NCBI RefSeq assembly: GCF_012927445.1
Contig: NZ_JABBPD010000003.1
Span: 62,001-126,000, forward strand
Origin: Rhodoferax sp.
GTDB lineage: Bacteria > Pseudomonadota > Gammaproteobacteria > Burkholderiales > Burkholderiaceae_C
DNA length: 64,000 nt
Direction of reading: 5' to 3'
Numbering within the stretch: the first letter of the stretch is position 1; every line of letters begins with the position of its first letter. A model generated the notes under the pieces. It did not search any database, was not told where the DNA came from, and saw only the letters and a program-made list of their open reading frames with translations. Position numbers and translations under genes: made by a program. This document shows positions 10,598 to 19,319 of the stretch, piece after piece.

Positions 10598-12424
10598 ATG
10601 AGCTTGAACAATCTGCGAGTCGCTACAAAATTATGGCTCACTGTGGGAATAATTATTGTTTCGTTGGCCTCGCTAACTGGATTTGCCGCATTCCGGCTGG
10701 TCAGCCTGCAGGCTGAATCAGATGCAAGAATCGGCGATCTCAGCACGCGAATCAAGGCGGTCGGCACATGGGCGGGTCTGACCGATGCCAACTCGATCCG
10801 CACGCTGGCGATGATTACCGCCTACGACTCAGGGGTCGAAGCGGCACTGACTAAAGCCATTACCGAAACCTCAAGCAAGATTTCTGCCGTTCAAAAAGGC
10901 GTCGAGTCTATGTTGTTGAGCAAGGACGAGCTGGCACAGATCCAAAAAATTGCAGACGCGCGAAAACTCATGAGCGAAGTCCGCGCCAAGTCACTGAAAC
11001 TGAAAGCCGATGGCAACAGTGAAGAAGCGCTCAGGACCGTCAAAGAACAGTACATGCCGGTGGTGACCACTTACCTGGCGACCCTGAATGAGTTGGTGGC
11101 GCTGGAAGAAAAGCTGATGACCGTCCTGGTGAAGGAGGCCTCACAATCCAGAACTTCGATTGCCAGCATTTTGGCCCTGTGTTTTGTGCTGCTTTTTGCT
11201 GGTATTTTGATGGGCGCTGCCTGGTTGATTCGCTCCATCCGTCAACCCCTGGTTCAGGCCAATGAACTGGCTTCGCGAATCGCCAAAGGCGACCTCAGCA
11301 TGCAGATTGACACGTCGCGCGGTGACGAGTTTGGTGACTTGATGAAGTCGCTCGCCGCCATGAATGAGTCCCTGGGCCACATGGTGCACCAGGTGCGCCA
11401 GAGTACCGACAGTATCGCCACCGCCAGTGCGGAGATTGCCAGTGGCAATAACGATCTGGCCCAGCGGACCGAGCAGACCTCCAGTAATTTGCAGTCCACT
11501 GCCTCCAGCATGGACCAGTTGACCAGCACGGTGCAACAGAGTGCAGACAATGCCCGCCAGGCCAGTACGCTGGCGGCCAATGCCTCCTCGGTGGCCGAGA
11601 AGGGCGGGGCGGTGGTCAAGCAAGTGGTCTCGACGATGGAAGAAATCAACATCAGCAGCCGCAAAATTTCCGACATCATTGGCGTGATCGACGGCATTGC
11701 TTTTCAGACCAACATTTTGGCGCTCAATGCGGCGGTGGAAGCGGCCCGTGCCGGCGAACAAGGCCGTGGATTTGCCGTGGTGGCCAGCGAAGTACGCAGT
11801 CTGGCGCAACGCAGCGCCGAGGCGGCCAAAGAAATCAAGATGCTGATTGGCACCTCGGTTGATAAAGTGGCCTCGGGCACCAAGCTGGTGTCGGATGCCG
11901 GCACCACCATGAGCGATATTGTGCAGTCCGTGCGCAAGGTGGCCGATGTGATTAGCGAGATCACGGCGGCCGCAGCCGAGCAAAGCTCGGGGATTGCCCA
12001 CGTCAACCAAGCCATCGGCAACCTGGACCAGATGACGCAGCAAAATGCCGCCTTGGTGGAAGAAAGTGCCGCTGCGGCGGAAAGCCTGCGCGAACAAGCC
12101 AGCCAACTGGCGCAAGCGGTGGCGGTATTCAAAATCAGTGAAACTGCGGTGACCATCGCGGCGCGGCCCACGAGAGACATCACACCGCGCCCAAGTGCCC
12201 TGCCGTACAAGCAGCCCCAGTCGTTGCCAACAGGCAAGCCAGCACCGTCGCTCGGCAACGCCAAGCCAACGAGTCCGATCAAGAAGCCTCTAGCCTTGGA
12301 CAATACGCGAGTGCCTGGACCCGTCAAGAAACCGCTTGCAATGGCCGCCGCCGTTAAACCGGCGCCAGCCAAACCGGCCGCGCTGGCGAGCCAGAACGTC
12401 GATTCGGATTGGGAAACTTTCTAA
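10598..12424 (+). CDS. Methyl-accepting chemotaxis protein
   Basis: HAMP + MCP signalling domain (IIGVIDGIAFQTNILALNAAVEAARAGEQGRGFAVVASEVRSLAQRSA); C-terminal DWETF pentapeptide. Confidence 0.96.
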   Translation: MSLNNLRVATKLWLTVGIIIVSLASLTGFAAFRLVSLQAESDARIGDLSTRIKAVGTWAGLTDANSIRTLAMITAYDSGVEAALTKAITETSSKISAVQKGVESMLLSKDELAQIQKIADARKLMSEVRAKSLKLKADGNSEEALRTVKEQYMPVVTTYLATLNELVALEEKLMTVLVKEASQSRTSIASILALCFVLLFAGILMGAAWLIRSIRQPLVQANELASRIAKGDLSMQIDTSRGDEFGDLMKSLAAMNESLGHMVHQVRQSTDSIATASAEIASGNNDLAQRTEQTSSNLQSTASSMDQLTSTVQQSADNARQASTLAANASSVAEKGGAVVKQVVSTMEEINISSRKISDIIGVIDGIAFQTNILALNAAVEAARAGEQGRGFAVVASEVRSLAQRSAEAAKEIKMLIGTSVDKVASGTKLVSDAGTTMSDIVQSVRKVADVISEITAAAAEQSSGIAHVNQAIGNLDQMTQQNAALVEESAAAAESLREQASQLAQAVAVFKISETAVTIAARPTRDITPRPSALPYKQPQSLPTGKPAPSLGNAKPTSPIKKPLALDNTRVPGPVKKPLAMAAAVKPAPAKPAALASQNVDSDWETF

Positions 12425-12434
12425 GACCCTGCGT

Positions 12435-12471
12435 GACAGAACTGACCACATAAAGTGTGACCAGTTCTGTC
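12435..12471. terminator. Large hairpin between MCP and RidA genes (terminator or REP-like)
   Basis: GACAGAACTG...CAGTTCTGTC, 10-bp perfect arms; no T-tract. Confidence 0.45.
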
Positions 12472-12515
12472 CGTGACGGGGCCGGATCGGCCTCCCGGCG
12501 TTGGCCTCTTTCCGA

Positions 12516-12971
12516 TCAGATCAGTTCGGCAATCAGTTCAATTTCAACGCAGGCGCCCATTGGAATTTGTGCCACGCCAAAAGCGCTGCGGGCATGCGCT
12601 CCCTGGGGACCAAAGACCTGCCCAATCAATTCGCTCGCCCCATTGGTCACCAGATGCTGCTCGGTGAAGTCACCGGTTGAGTTGACCAGCGACATGAGTT
12701 TGACAATGCGTTTCACGCGGTTCAGGTCGCCCACTGCTGCATGCAGCGTCCCCATCAGGTCGATGGCGATAGCCCGTGCGGCCGCCTGACCTTCTTCGGT
12801 CGTCATGTTTTTACCGAGTTGGCCGACCCAAGGTTTGCCATCTTTTTTGGCAATGTGGCCACTCAAAAAAACCAGATTGCCGGTTTGGACAAAAGGCACA
12901 TAAGCCGCCGCCGGAATGGCGACAGGCGGCAGGGTGATGTTGAGTTCAGTTAATTTGGCGTAAATGCTCAT
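12516..12971 (-). CDS. RidA family protein
   Basis: 151 aa; YVPFVQTGNLVFLSGHIAKKDGKP...; MGACVEIELIAEL. Confidence 0.92.
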   Translation of the reverse strand: MSIYAKLTELNITLPPVAIPAAAYVPFVQTGNLVFLSGHIAKKDGKPWVGQLGKNMTTEEGQAAARAIAIDLMGTLHAAVGDLNRVKRIVKLMSLVNSTGDFTEQHLVTNGASELIGQVFGPQGAHARSAFGVAQIPMGACVEIELIAELI

Positions 12972-13056
12972 AATGCTTCCTTGAGATTATTTATGAATGA
13001 AATTGGCCTCTGGCCCTCGTCCAGTCTGCATAAGAAGCTATTTAATTAATAGCGCA

Positions 13057-14028
13057 TCAGCTTTGCGACTGACGCTGACTTGGCGATTGCGTCTGTTCCT
13101 GGATTTTGGGCCGCCCACTGGCTTGCATGTAGTTGGCCACAGGTTCGACGGTAACGCCCACCGACAGGGTGTGGCTTGCGCCGCCATGAATGACGCCACG
13201 GATCGGTGATACGTCGGCGAAGTCCCGCCCAGTGGCCAGGGTTACATAGTCTTCCCCCGGTGAATGCCAGCCCGCCCGGTTGTTAGTCGGGTCCAGGTCG
13301 CACCAACGCTCACCGGGTGGCAGATCCGGGACGTACACCGCACCCCAAGCGTGGGACGCATCGCTACCGGTGAGCTTGACCGTCCCGGGTGCCGGTTGGG
13401 TGAGCAAATAGCCGCTGACATAGCGCGCCGGGATGCCCATCACGCGCAGGCAAGCAATCATGATGTGGGCGAAATCCTGGCACACCCCTTTGCGTTGGGC
13501 CAGCGCTTGCAGGGCCGGGGTGTTCACTTGGGTGCTCTGGCTCTCATAAATAAAGTCAGTGTGAATGCGCCGCATCAAGTCTTGCGCGGCAGCCAACACG
13601 CTGATGCCAGGGGTAAAACTGGGGCGCGCATAGGCGGCAAACTCGGCCTGCTTGGGTACAAAGGGGGACGCAAATACGAATTCGGTGGCGGCATCAAACT
13701 GGCCACCGGACTGATAACGGAAAAGCTCCCTGGTTTGTTCCCAGCTGATGCGGCTCAGGGGGACGGGGCGGGTACGGGTCTCGACCACGCTGTGCGCCAC
13801 CACCTTGAGCACCGTGTGTGGGCTCTGGAGCGAAAAAAAACAGCGGGTGTTGCCAAACACATCCTGGGTTTGCCTGATTTGGGCCGGGGTTGGGCTGATC
13901 TGCAGGGAATGGCTCAGCAGTTGCTGGTGGCGGGTGTTCACGGGTTGCAGGTAGGCCATGTGCTGCGCCGTTTCGACGGCGGGCAGGTAGTCATAGCGGG
14001 TCTCATGGGTGATTTGCAGCCTCATCAA
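13057..14028 (-). CDS. Transglutaminase family protein
   Basis: MRLQITHETRYDYLPAVETAQHMAYLQP; QRKGVCQDFAHIMIACLRVMGIPARYVSGYL catalytic Cys; SDASHAWGAVYVP; DLDPTNN. Confidence 0.94.
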   Translation of the reverse strand: MMRLQITHETRYDYLPAVETAQHMAYLQPVNTRHQQLLSHSLQISPTPAQIRQTQDVFGNTRCFFSLQSPHTVLKVVAHSVVETRTRPVPLSRISWEQTRELFRYQSGGQFDAATEFVFASPFVPKQAEFAAYARPSFTPGISVLAAAQDLMRRIHTDFIYESQSTQVNTPALQALAQRKGVCQDFAHIMIACLRVMGIPARYVSGYLLTQPAPGTVKLTGSDASHAWGAVYVPDLPPGERWCDLDPTNNRAGWHSPGEDYVTLATGRDFADVSPIRGVIHGGASHTLSVGVTVEPVANYMQASGRPKIQEQTQSPSQRQSQS

Positions 14029-16856
14029 GTCCCCATGCTTTGCTTTGTTTCACCCGAGTGGGTGAAATAGGTGGTGCTGATGGCATCCGAGACATTGAAG
14101 GCCGCCCCCGTGCATTGCAGCAGCAAATCGTTCAGAGCAAAGTAATAGCCCGGCTCTGTGCCTGCTTCATTACCGGGCGAGGCTTCAACCGGCTGGGTTT
14201 CGCACAACTGCGCCAAGCTCCAGGCCGCAGGGTCGGGCACCCGCATCGAGATGGCACTGAGTGCATCGGGTTCACAGCCGGCCAGTTTTGCCAGACGTCC
14301 ACGCAGGGTGTGGGCCACCCAGGCCAGTGACCGCGGGTTGTCGCGGTCAAGCACCAGCAAGTCGATCAGGGCAGCCAAATCCCGGCTCTGCTGGAATTGC
14401 GCGTGAAAGGTGATGGTGCTGTCAAACAATGAAATCATCGCCTCAAAGCCGCCATCCGTGTGGACCGAGCCGGTCTCCAGGCCGCGCAACAGGGCGGAGG
14501 CCAGAAAACTCAAACGCTCAATGTGGCGGCCAATGCTCAGCAAGCGCCAGCCATCGTCGCGCGTCATGCGGTCGGTCTGCGCACCGGTGATGGCGGACAT
14601 GTGGTCACTGGCGCTTTTGAGTACCTGCAGGGCCTCCTGTGACGAATAGTCACCACGGCTGGCGTGCGCTGCGCAGCGTGCAAACAGTTCTTCTTCGGCC
14701 CGAACAATCACACGCCAGTGCTCTTGCGACAGCCGTTCACGCACCGTCGCTCCGGTCATTTTGAGGGCGCGCAGGTAGTAACCGACACTGGTTGCACCTT
14801 CCGTGCTGCCCAGGCTGGAGATCAGCGAGCGCTCAAAGACCCGGCGTGCCTGGGTGGCGACTGGCACACCCGGCAGCACCAAGGTGTTGGCCACGGCCAT
14901 CTTACTGAACCAAGTCAGCAGCGGGAAGGATGATTGGTCTTCTCCGTTCAGGCCTTCCAGTGTCAGCCGGGCCAGCCGGATCGCATTTTCGGCTCGTTCG
15001 GTATAGCGACCCAGCCAGAAAAGATTTTCAGCCGCCCGGCTGGTCACCAGCCGCTTGCGCAGCGCCATTGAGGCGGGCGTCATGTGCGGTTGCAGCAAGG
15101 TGGTACGGTCAACTTCACCACGGGTGAGCGCCCAGACGTCGGCACTGCTCCCGCCGCGTTGCATGGTGGCAATTTCGGCCTCCGCCCCGGCTACGCGTGC
15201 CAGTCCGCCAGGCAGCACGCGCCAGGATTGCGGTCCGTCCGACACGGCAAATACCCGCAACACCACCGAGCGAGGCTCTACCCGTCCATTGGCCTCATCG
15301 GTCAGGGTGTCTGGTTCGGCCGTTTGCCAAGTGGGCATCTGTGACAAGGGCAGGTAGGCTTGGACGGTGTGCTCGTCGCTTTGTCGCGCAATGCGCTCGG
15401 CCCATTCGTCGAGCTCACTGGGTGACAGGGTTTGGCCCATGACCGAAACAAAACTGTCGTGAGAGGGCGAGCCTGGGTAAGTCGGCTTGATGGCACAGTC
15501 TCGCAAGCGGGGCAGGGCTTCTTCCATGGCCGAGCGTTCGCCGCACCACCAGGTGGGCAGGGCGGGCAATTGCAGTTCTTCGCCCAGCAGGTGCTGAGAT
15601 AAGGCCGGCAAAAAGCCCAGCAAAGCGGGTGACTCCAAAAAAGCCGAGCCCGGCGCATTGGCGACCAGCACATGGCCTGCGCGAATAGCCTGCAACAAGC
15701 CGGGCACGCCCAGGGTGGAGTCTGGCCGCAACTCCAGCGGATCCAGGTACTCATCATCCACCCGTTTGAGCAGGCCATGCACCGGCACCAAGCCTTTGAG
15801 CGTTTTGAGGTAGAGGCGTTCGTCCCGCACAATCAGGTCGCTGCCTTCGACCAGCGTGAGCCCCAGGTAGCGCGCCAGATAGGCGTGCTCAAAATAGGTT
15901 TCGTTGTAGGGACCGGGCGTGAGCAAGGCGAGGTGCGAGTCGGCACCGGCCGGGCTCATTTGCTTCAGGCTCTCCATCAGCGCCCGGTAAGTACCGGCCA
16001 GACGCTGCACGCGCATGGCCTGGAATGCCTGGGGAAACTGGCCGGAAATGGCCAACCGGTTTTCCAGCAAATAACCCAAACCAGACGGCGCCTGGCAACG
16101 CTGGCTGATCACCCACCAGTTGCCATCCGGCCCACGCGCCAAATCGAACGCCGCAATGTGCAGGTAGGTGCCACCCACGGGCTTGACGCCATGCATCGCC
16201 CGCAAGTAGCCAGGGTGACCCTGCACCAAGGCGGGTGGCAACAAGCCTTGCGCTAGCAACTGTTGTGGCCCGTAAACATCGGCCATGACCCGCTCCAGCA
16301 AGCGCATGCGCTGGGTAACGCCAGCCTCGATCTGTCGCCAGTGGTCGGGCTCAATAATCAGCGGGAACAGGTCAAGCGACCAGGGCCGCTGCGGCCCACC
16401 TTCATCGGCATAGACGTTGTAGGTGACGCCGTTGTCGCGAATCTGGCGCTCCAGACTGCTTGAGCGCTGTTTCAGGTTAAGCGCACCATCGTCTGAAATA
16501 TGTTCAAAGAATTGACTCCAAGCCCCTGTCAATGAAGCGCTGGTAGCTATTGAATTAATAGCATCTGTACTGGCTTCGCTGACGCCGGGGGTTGTGGCTC
16601 CCCGCAGTTCATCAAAATGGCCTGCGGCGGCGGCACAGCCTGCCGGAATGGCACTCACAGGGGGAGGTCCGGCGGTCTCGGCGGCAAGAGGGGAATTGGT
16701 TGCGTCTTTCACTGTGTGAGAGTATGCCAGCGCCAGGCTCTTCAATTTGGATGGCGCGCAGTCGTGTGGCCACTGGCCGGCTTGAACGGAAACTGGTTGC
16801 CGGGAAGATAAAATCCGAGGTGCAACAAGCCACCTCGGGTGCGCATCCGAATACAA
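14025..16856 (-). CDS. Circularly permuted type 2 ATP-grasp protein fused to alpha-E domain
   Basis: 943 aa; N-terminal CP-ATP-grasp (MRLLERVMADVYGPQQLLAQGLLPPALVQGHPGYLRAMHG) and C-terminal alpha-E domain (ENLFWLGRYTERAENAIRLARL); overlaps the downstream transglutaminase start. True start may be internal. Confidence 0.9.
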   Translation of the reverse strand: MYSDAHPRWLVAPRILSSRQPVSVQAGQWPHDCAPSKLKSLALAYSHTVKDATNSPLAAETAGPPPVSAIPAGCAAAAGHFDELRGATTPGVSEASTDAINSIATSASLTGAWSQFFEHISDDGALNLKQRSSSLERQIRDNGVTYNVYADEGGPQRPWSLDLFPLIIEPDHWRQIEAGVTQRMRLLERVMADVYGPQQLLAQGLLPPALVQGHPGYLRAMHGVKPVGGTYLHIAAFDLARGPDGNWWVISQRCQAPSGLGYLLENRLAISGQFPQAFQAMRVQRLAGTYRALMESLKQMSPAGADSHLALLTPGPYNETYFEHAYLARYLGLTLVEGSDLIVRDERLYLKTLKGLVPVHGLLKRVDDEYLDPLELRPDSTLGVPGLLQAIRAGHVLVANAPGSAFLESPALLGFLPALSQHLLGEELQLPALPTWWCGERSAMEEALPRLRDCAIKPTYPGSPSHDSFVSVMGQTLSPSELDEWAERIARQSDEHTVQAYLPLSQMPTWQTAEPDTLTDEANGRVEPRSVVLRVFAVSDGPQSWRVLPGGLARVAGAEAEIATMQRGGSSADVWALTRGEVDRTTLLQPHMTPASMALRKRLVTSRAAENLFWLGRYTERAENAIRLARLTLEGLNGEDQSSFPLLTWFSKMAVANTLVLPGVPVATQARRVFERSLISSLGSTEGATSVGYYLRALKMTGATVRERLSQEHWRVIVRAEEELFARCAAHASRGDYSSQEALQVLKSASDHMSAITGAQTDRMTRDDGWRLLSIGRHIERLSFLASALLRGLETGSVHTDGGFEAMISLFDSTITFHAQFQQSRDLAALIDLLVLDRDNPRSLAWVAHTLRGRLAKLAGCEPDALSAISMRVPDPAAWSLAQLCETQPVEASPGNEAGTEPGYYFALNDLLLQCTGAAFNVSDAISTTYFTHSGETKQSMGT
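16500..16566 (-). repeat. Intragenic copy of the dispersed ~60-bp repeat
   Basis: Reverse complement GATGCTATTAATTCAATAGCTACCAGCGCTTCATTGACAGGGGCTTGGAGTCAATT aligns with reverse complement of 3420-3480 (ATAGCTNCNNGCGCTNNATTG...GGGGCTNG). Confidence 0.55.
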
Positions 16857-16872
16857 CCTCTGAAATTATCTG

Positions 16873-18132
16873 ATGACCCTCCCTCTCCATGACATGACGA
16901 GTCAGCCTGCAACGCCGTACCTCGGGTTAGCGCCTTTTCTTCGGATGAGCATTGCTGGCACTGATTTGCAGCCCATCGGACAAGAAATGCTGGCGAGGGC
17001 CGGAAACGATGCCGAGGATGCCAACCTCTGGATGAATCTGTCGATTCTGCTGCAATGCCTGGGGCAGCGCGATTTGGGTCTGGCTATTCAGGCGCAGGCC
17101 TTGGCGTTAAAGCGTATTTATCACCTGGCGGCATCGGAGCAGCCCGCCAAATTGCGTTTGCTCATGCTCATGGTGCCCGGCGATCTGGCCGCCAATACCC
17201 CGCTTGAGTGTTTGCTGGAAAACGGCGATATCGATCTGGATTTGTATTATGTGACCCCCGGAGCCCCCTTGGCCTTGCCCCTGCCTGAGCACGATGCGTT
17301 GATCGTGGCCATGAGTGAATCCGACGAGAATCACGCGTTGCTGCGCTCGCTGGAGCAGGCGCTGGCGGACTGGCCCAAACCGGTCATCAACGCGCCCAGT
17401 CATATCCCGGCCGTGGGCCGCGATGTGGCCAGTGCGCTGCTGCAGAATGTGCCCGGCTTGCTCATGCCGCCAACCCTGCGCGCCTCCCGTGTTGAATTGC
17501 AAGACATGGCGACCGGCGTCGCCCATCTTTCAGCGTTATTCGAGGGCTGTGATTTCCCGATTATTTTGCGTCCTGTCGGCTCCCAGGCCGGCCGTGATCT
17601 CGCCAAGATCGAGGGTCCAGAGGACATCGCCCGCTATCTTTCCCGGGTCCATGAAGCTGATTTTTATCTGTCCCGATTCATTGATTACAGCGGTAAAGAC
17701 AGGTATTTCCGCAAGATGCGGGTTGCGCTGATCGATGGCAAACCGTTCGCCTGCCATATGGCGGTGTCAGTGAACTGGATGATCCATTACGTGAATGCCG
17801 GCATGTACGAAGAGGCCTGGAAGCGGGCCGAAGAGGTTTCTTTCATGGATCATTTTGCCGACTTTGCCCAGCGTCACCAAGTCGCGCTGGATGCCATTGC
17901 CCAGCGCACCCAACTCGATTACTTATTTATTGATTGTGCAGAAACCCAGGACGGCCAGCTCTTGGTGTTTGAGATTGACCATGCCATGGTCGTCCACGCC
18001 ATGGACCTGGAAGACCAGTTTCCCTACAAGCAGACGCACATGCTGAAGGTCAAAAATGCATTCCGCGATTACCTGATTCGGCTGACTGCGGGCAGCCCCA
18101 ACGACCAGCCTGAACGCGGCGCAACAACGTAA
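16873..18132 (+). CDS. RimK-like ATP-grasp domain-containing protein with N-terminal helical region
   Basis: 419 aa; ATP-grasp-like segments (FPIILRPVGSQAGRDLAKIEGPEDIARYL; YSGKDRYFRKMRVALIDGKPFACHMAVS; LLVFEIDHAMVVHAMD). Confidence 0.7.
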   Translation: MTLPLHDMTSQPATPYLGLAPFLRMSIAGTDLQPIGQEMLARAGNDAEDANLWMNLSILLQCLGQRDLGLAIQAQALALKRIYHLAASEQPAKLRLLMLMVPGDLAANTPLECLLENGDIDLDLYYVTPGAPLALPLPEHDALIVAMSESDENHALLRSLEQALADWPKPVINAPSHIPAVGRDVASALLQNVPGLLMPPTLRASRVELQDMATGVAHLSALFEGCDFPIILRPVGSQAGRDLAKIEGPEDIARYLSRVHEADFYLSRFIDYSGKDRYFRKMRVALIDGKPFACHMAVSVNWMIHYVNAGMYEEAWKRAEEVSFMDHFADFAQRHQVALDAIAQRTQLDYLFIDCAETQDGQLLVFEIDHAMVVHAMDLEDQFPYKQTHMLKVKNAFRDYLIRLTAGSPNDQPERGATT

Positions 18133-18138
18133 CCACAG

Positions 18139-19239
18139 ATGAATCCACTCAACAGCTTGAATTTTTCCGGTGGCCCCGGCGCATTGCCCGAAAGTGTCTT
18201 GCTGCAGGTGCAGGAATCCATGATGGAGGTCCCCGGAGTCGGCCTGTCCATTCTGGGAATCAGTCACCGGTCTGATTGGTTTGCCGCCGTCGTCGCCGAG
18301 GTAGAAACCAATATCCGCAGCCTCTTGGGCCTGTCGACAAATTATCATGTCTTGTTGCTGCAAGGTGGCGCAACGCAACAATTCTCGATGGTGCCGATGA
18401 CCCTGCTGCGCGGCAAAGTGCATCCGGCCGAGTACTTGCACACCGGCTACTGGAGCGGCAAGGCGCTGCCGGAAGCCAGTCGCGAAGGCCCCGTTCGAGT
18501 GGCCTGGAGTGGCGAGGCAAGTGGTTTTCGGCGCCTGCCCAACGACGATGAGCTGGTCTTCGCACCCGATGCGCCTTACCTGCACTATGTGTCCAATGAA
18601 ACGGTCGAGGGACTCCAGTTTCATCGCGTGTTGGGCCGCGACGATGTGCCCCGTATCAGCGACATGTCGTCCGACTTTTTGTCCAAACCCTGCGAAGCCG
18701 AACGCTTTTCCCTGATCTATGCGCACGCGCAGAAAAATATTGGGCCGGCGGGAGTGACCGTGGTGCTGGTTCGCGATGAATTGCTCGCGGATGCGCCGGC
18801 CAACCTGCCCGGGTTTCTGGACTACCGCAAGCATATCCAGACGCATTCCAACTTCAACACACCGCCTGTTTTTGCCATCTACGTTATTTTGCTGGTGACG
18901 CGCTGGTTGCTCAACGACATTGGCGGTGTCGCGCGCATGGACCAGATCAACCGCAGCAAAGCTGCTCTGCTGTACCGCATGCTGGATGGCAGTGACGGTT
19001 TCTATCGGGGTCGCGCCGCGCCTGAAGACCGCTCTTTGATGAACGTCGCGTTCAACTTGGCCACTCCGGCGTTGGAGCAGCAATTTCTTGCCGAGGCGCT
19101 GGCGGTTGGATTTTCTGGGCTGGCAGGTCACCGCGCCATTGGGGGAATGAGGGCGTCTATTTACAACGCCCTGACGCTCCCGGCGGTGGAGAAGCTACTC
19201 GGCTTCATGGACGATTTTCAGTGTAAACAGACGCGCTGA
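18139..19239 (+). CDS. SerC-like phosphoserine aminotransferase family protein (divergent)
   Basis: LNFSGGPGALPESVLLQVQESM; YAHAQKNIGPAGVTVVLVRDELL (PLP-Lys motif); GHRAIGGMRASIYNALTL; starts 6 bp after the ATP-grasp gene. Confidence 0.85.
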   Translation: MNPLNSLNFSGGPGALPESVLLQVQESMMEVPGVGLSILGISHRSDWFAAVVAEVETNIRSLLGLSTNYHVLLLQGGATQQFSMVPMTLLRGKVHPAEYLHTGYWSGKALPEASREGPVRVAWSGEASGFRRLPNDDELVFAPDAPYLHYVSNETVEGLQFHRVLGRDDVPRISDMSSDFLSKPCEAERFSLIYAHAQKNIGPAGVTVVLVRDELLADAPANLPGFLDYRKHIQTHSNFNTPPVFAIYVILLVTRWLLNDIGGVARMDQINRSKAALLYRMLDGSDGFYRGRAAPEDRSLMNVAFNLATPALEQQFLAEALAVGFSGLAGHRAIGGMRASIYNALTLPAVEKLLGFMDDFQCKQTR

Positions 19240-19319
19240 CGCGTTGTCGGCATTGATCTTTGGCGGACGCCGTTGCGCCCGCCATTTGAGTACACGCTGA
19301 AATGGCAAAGCGATTCGGT

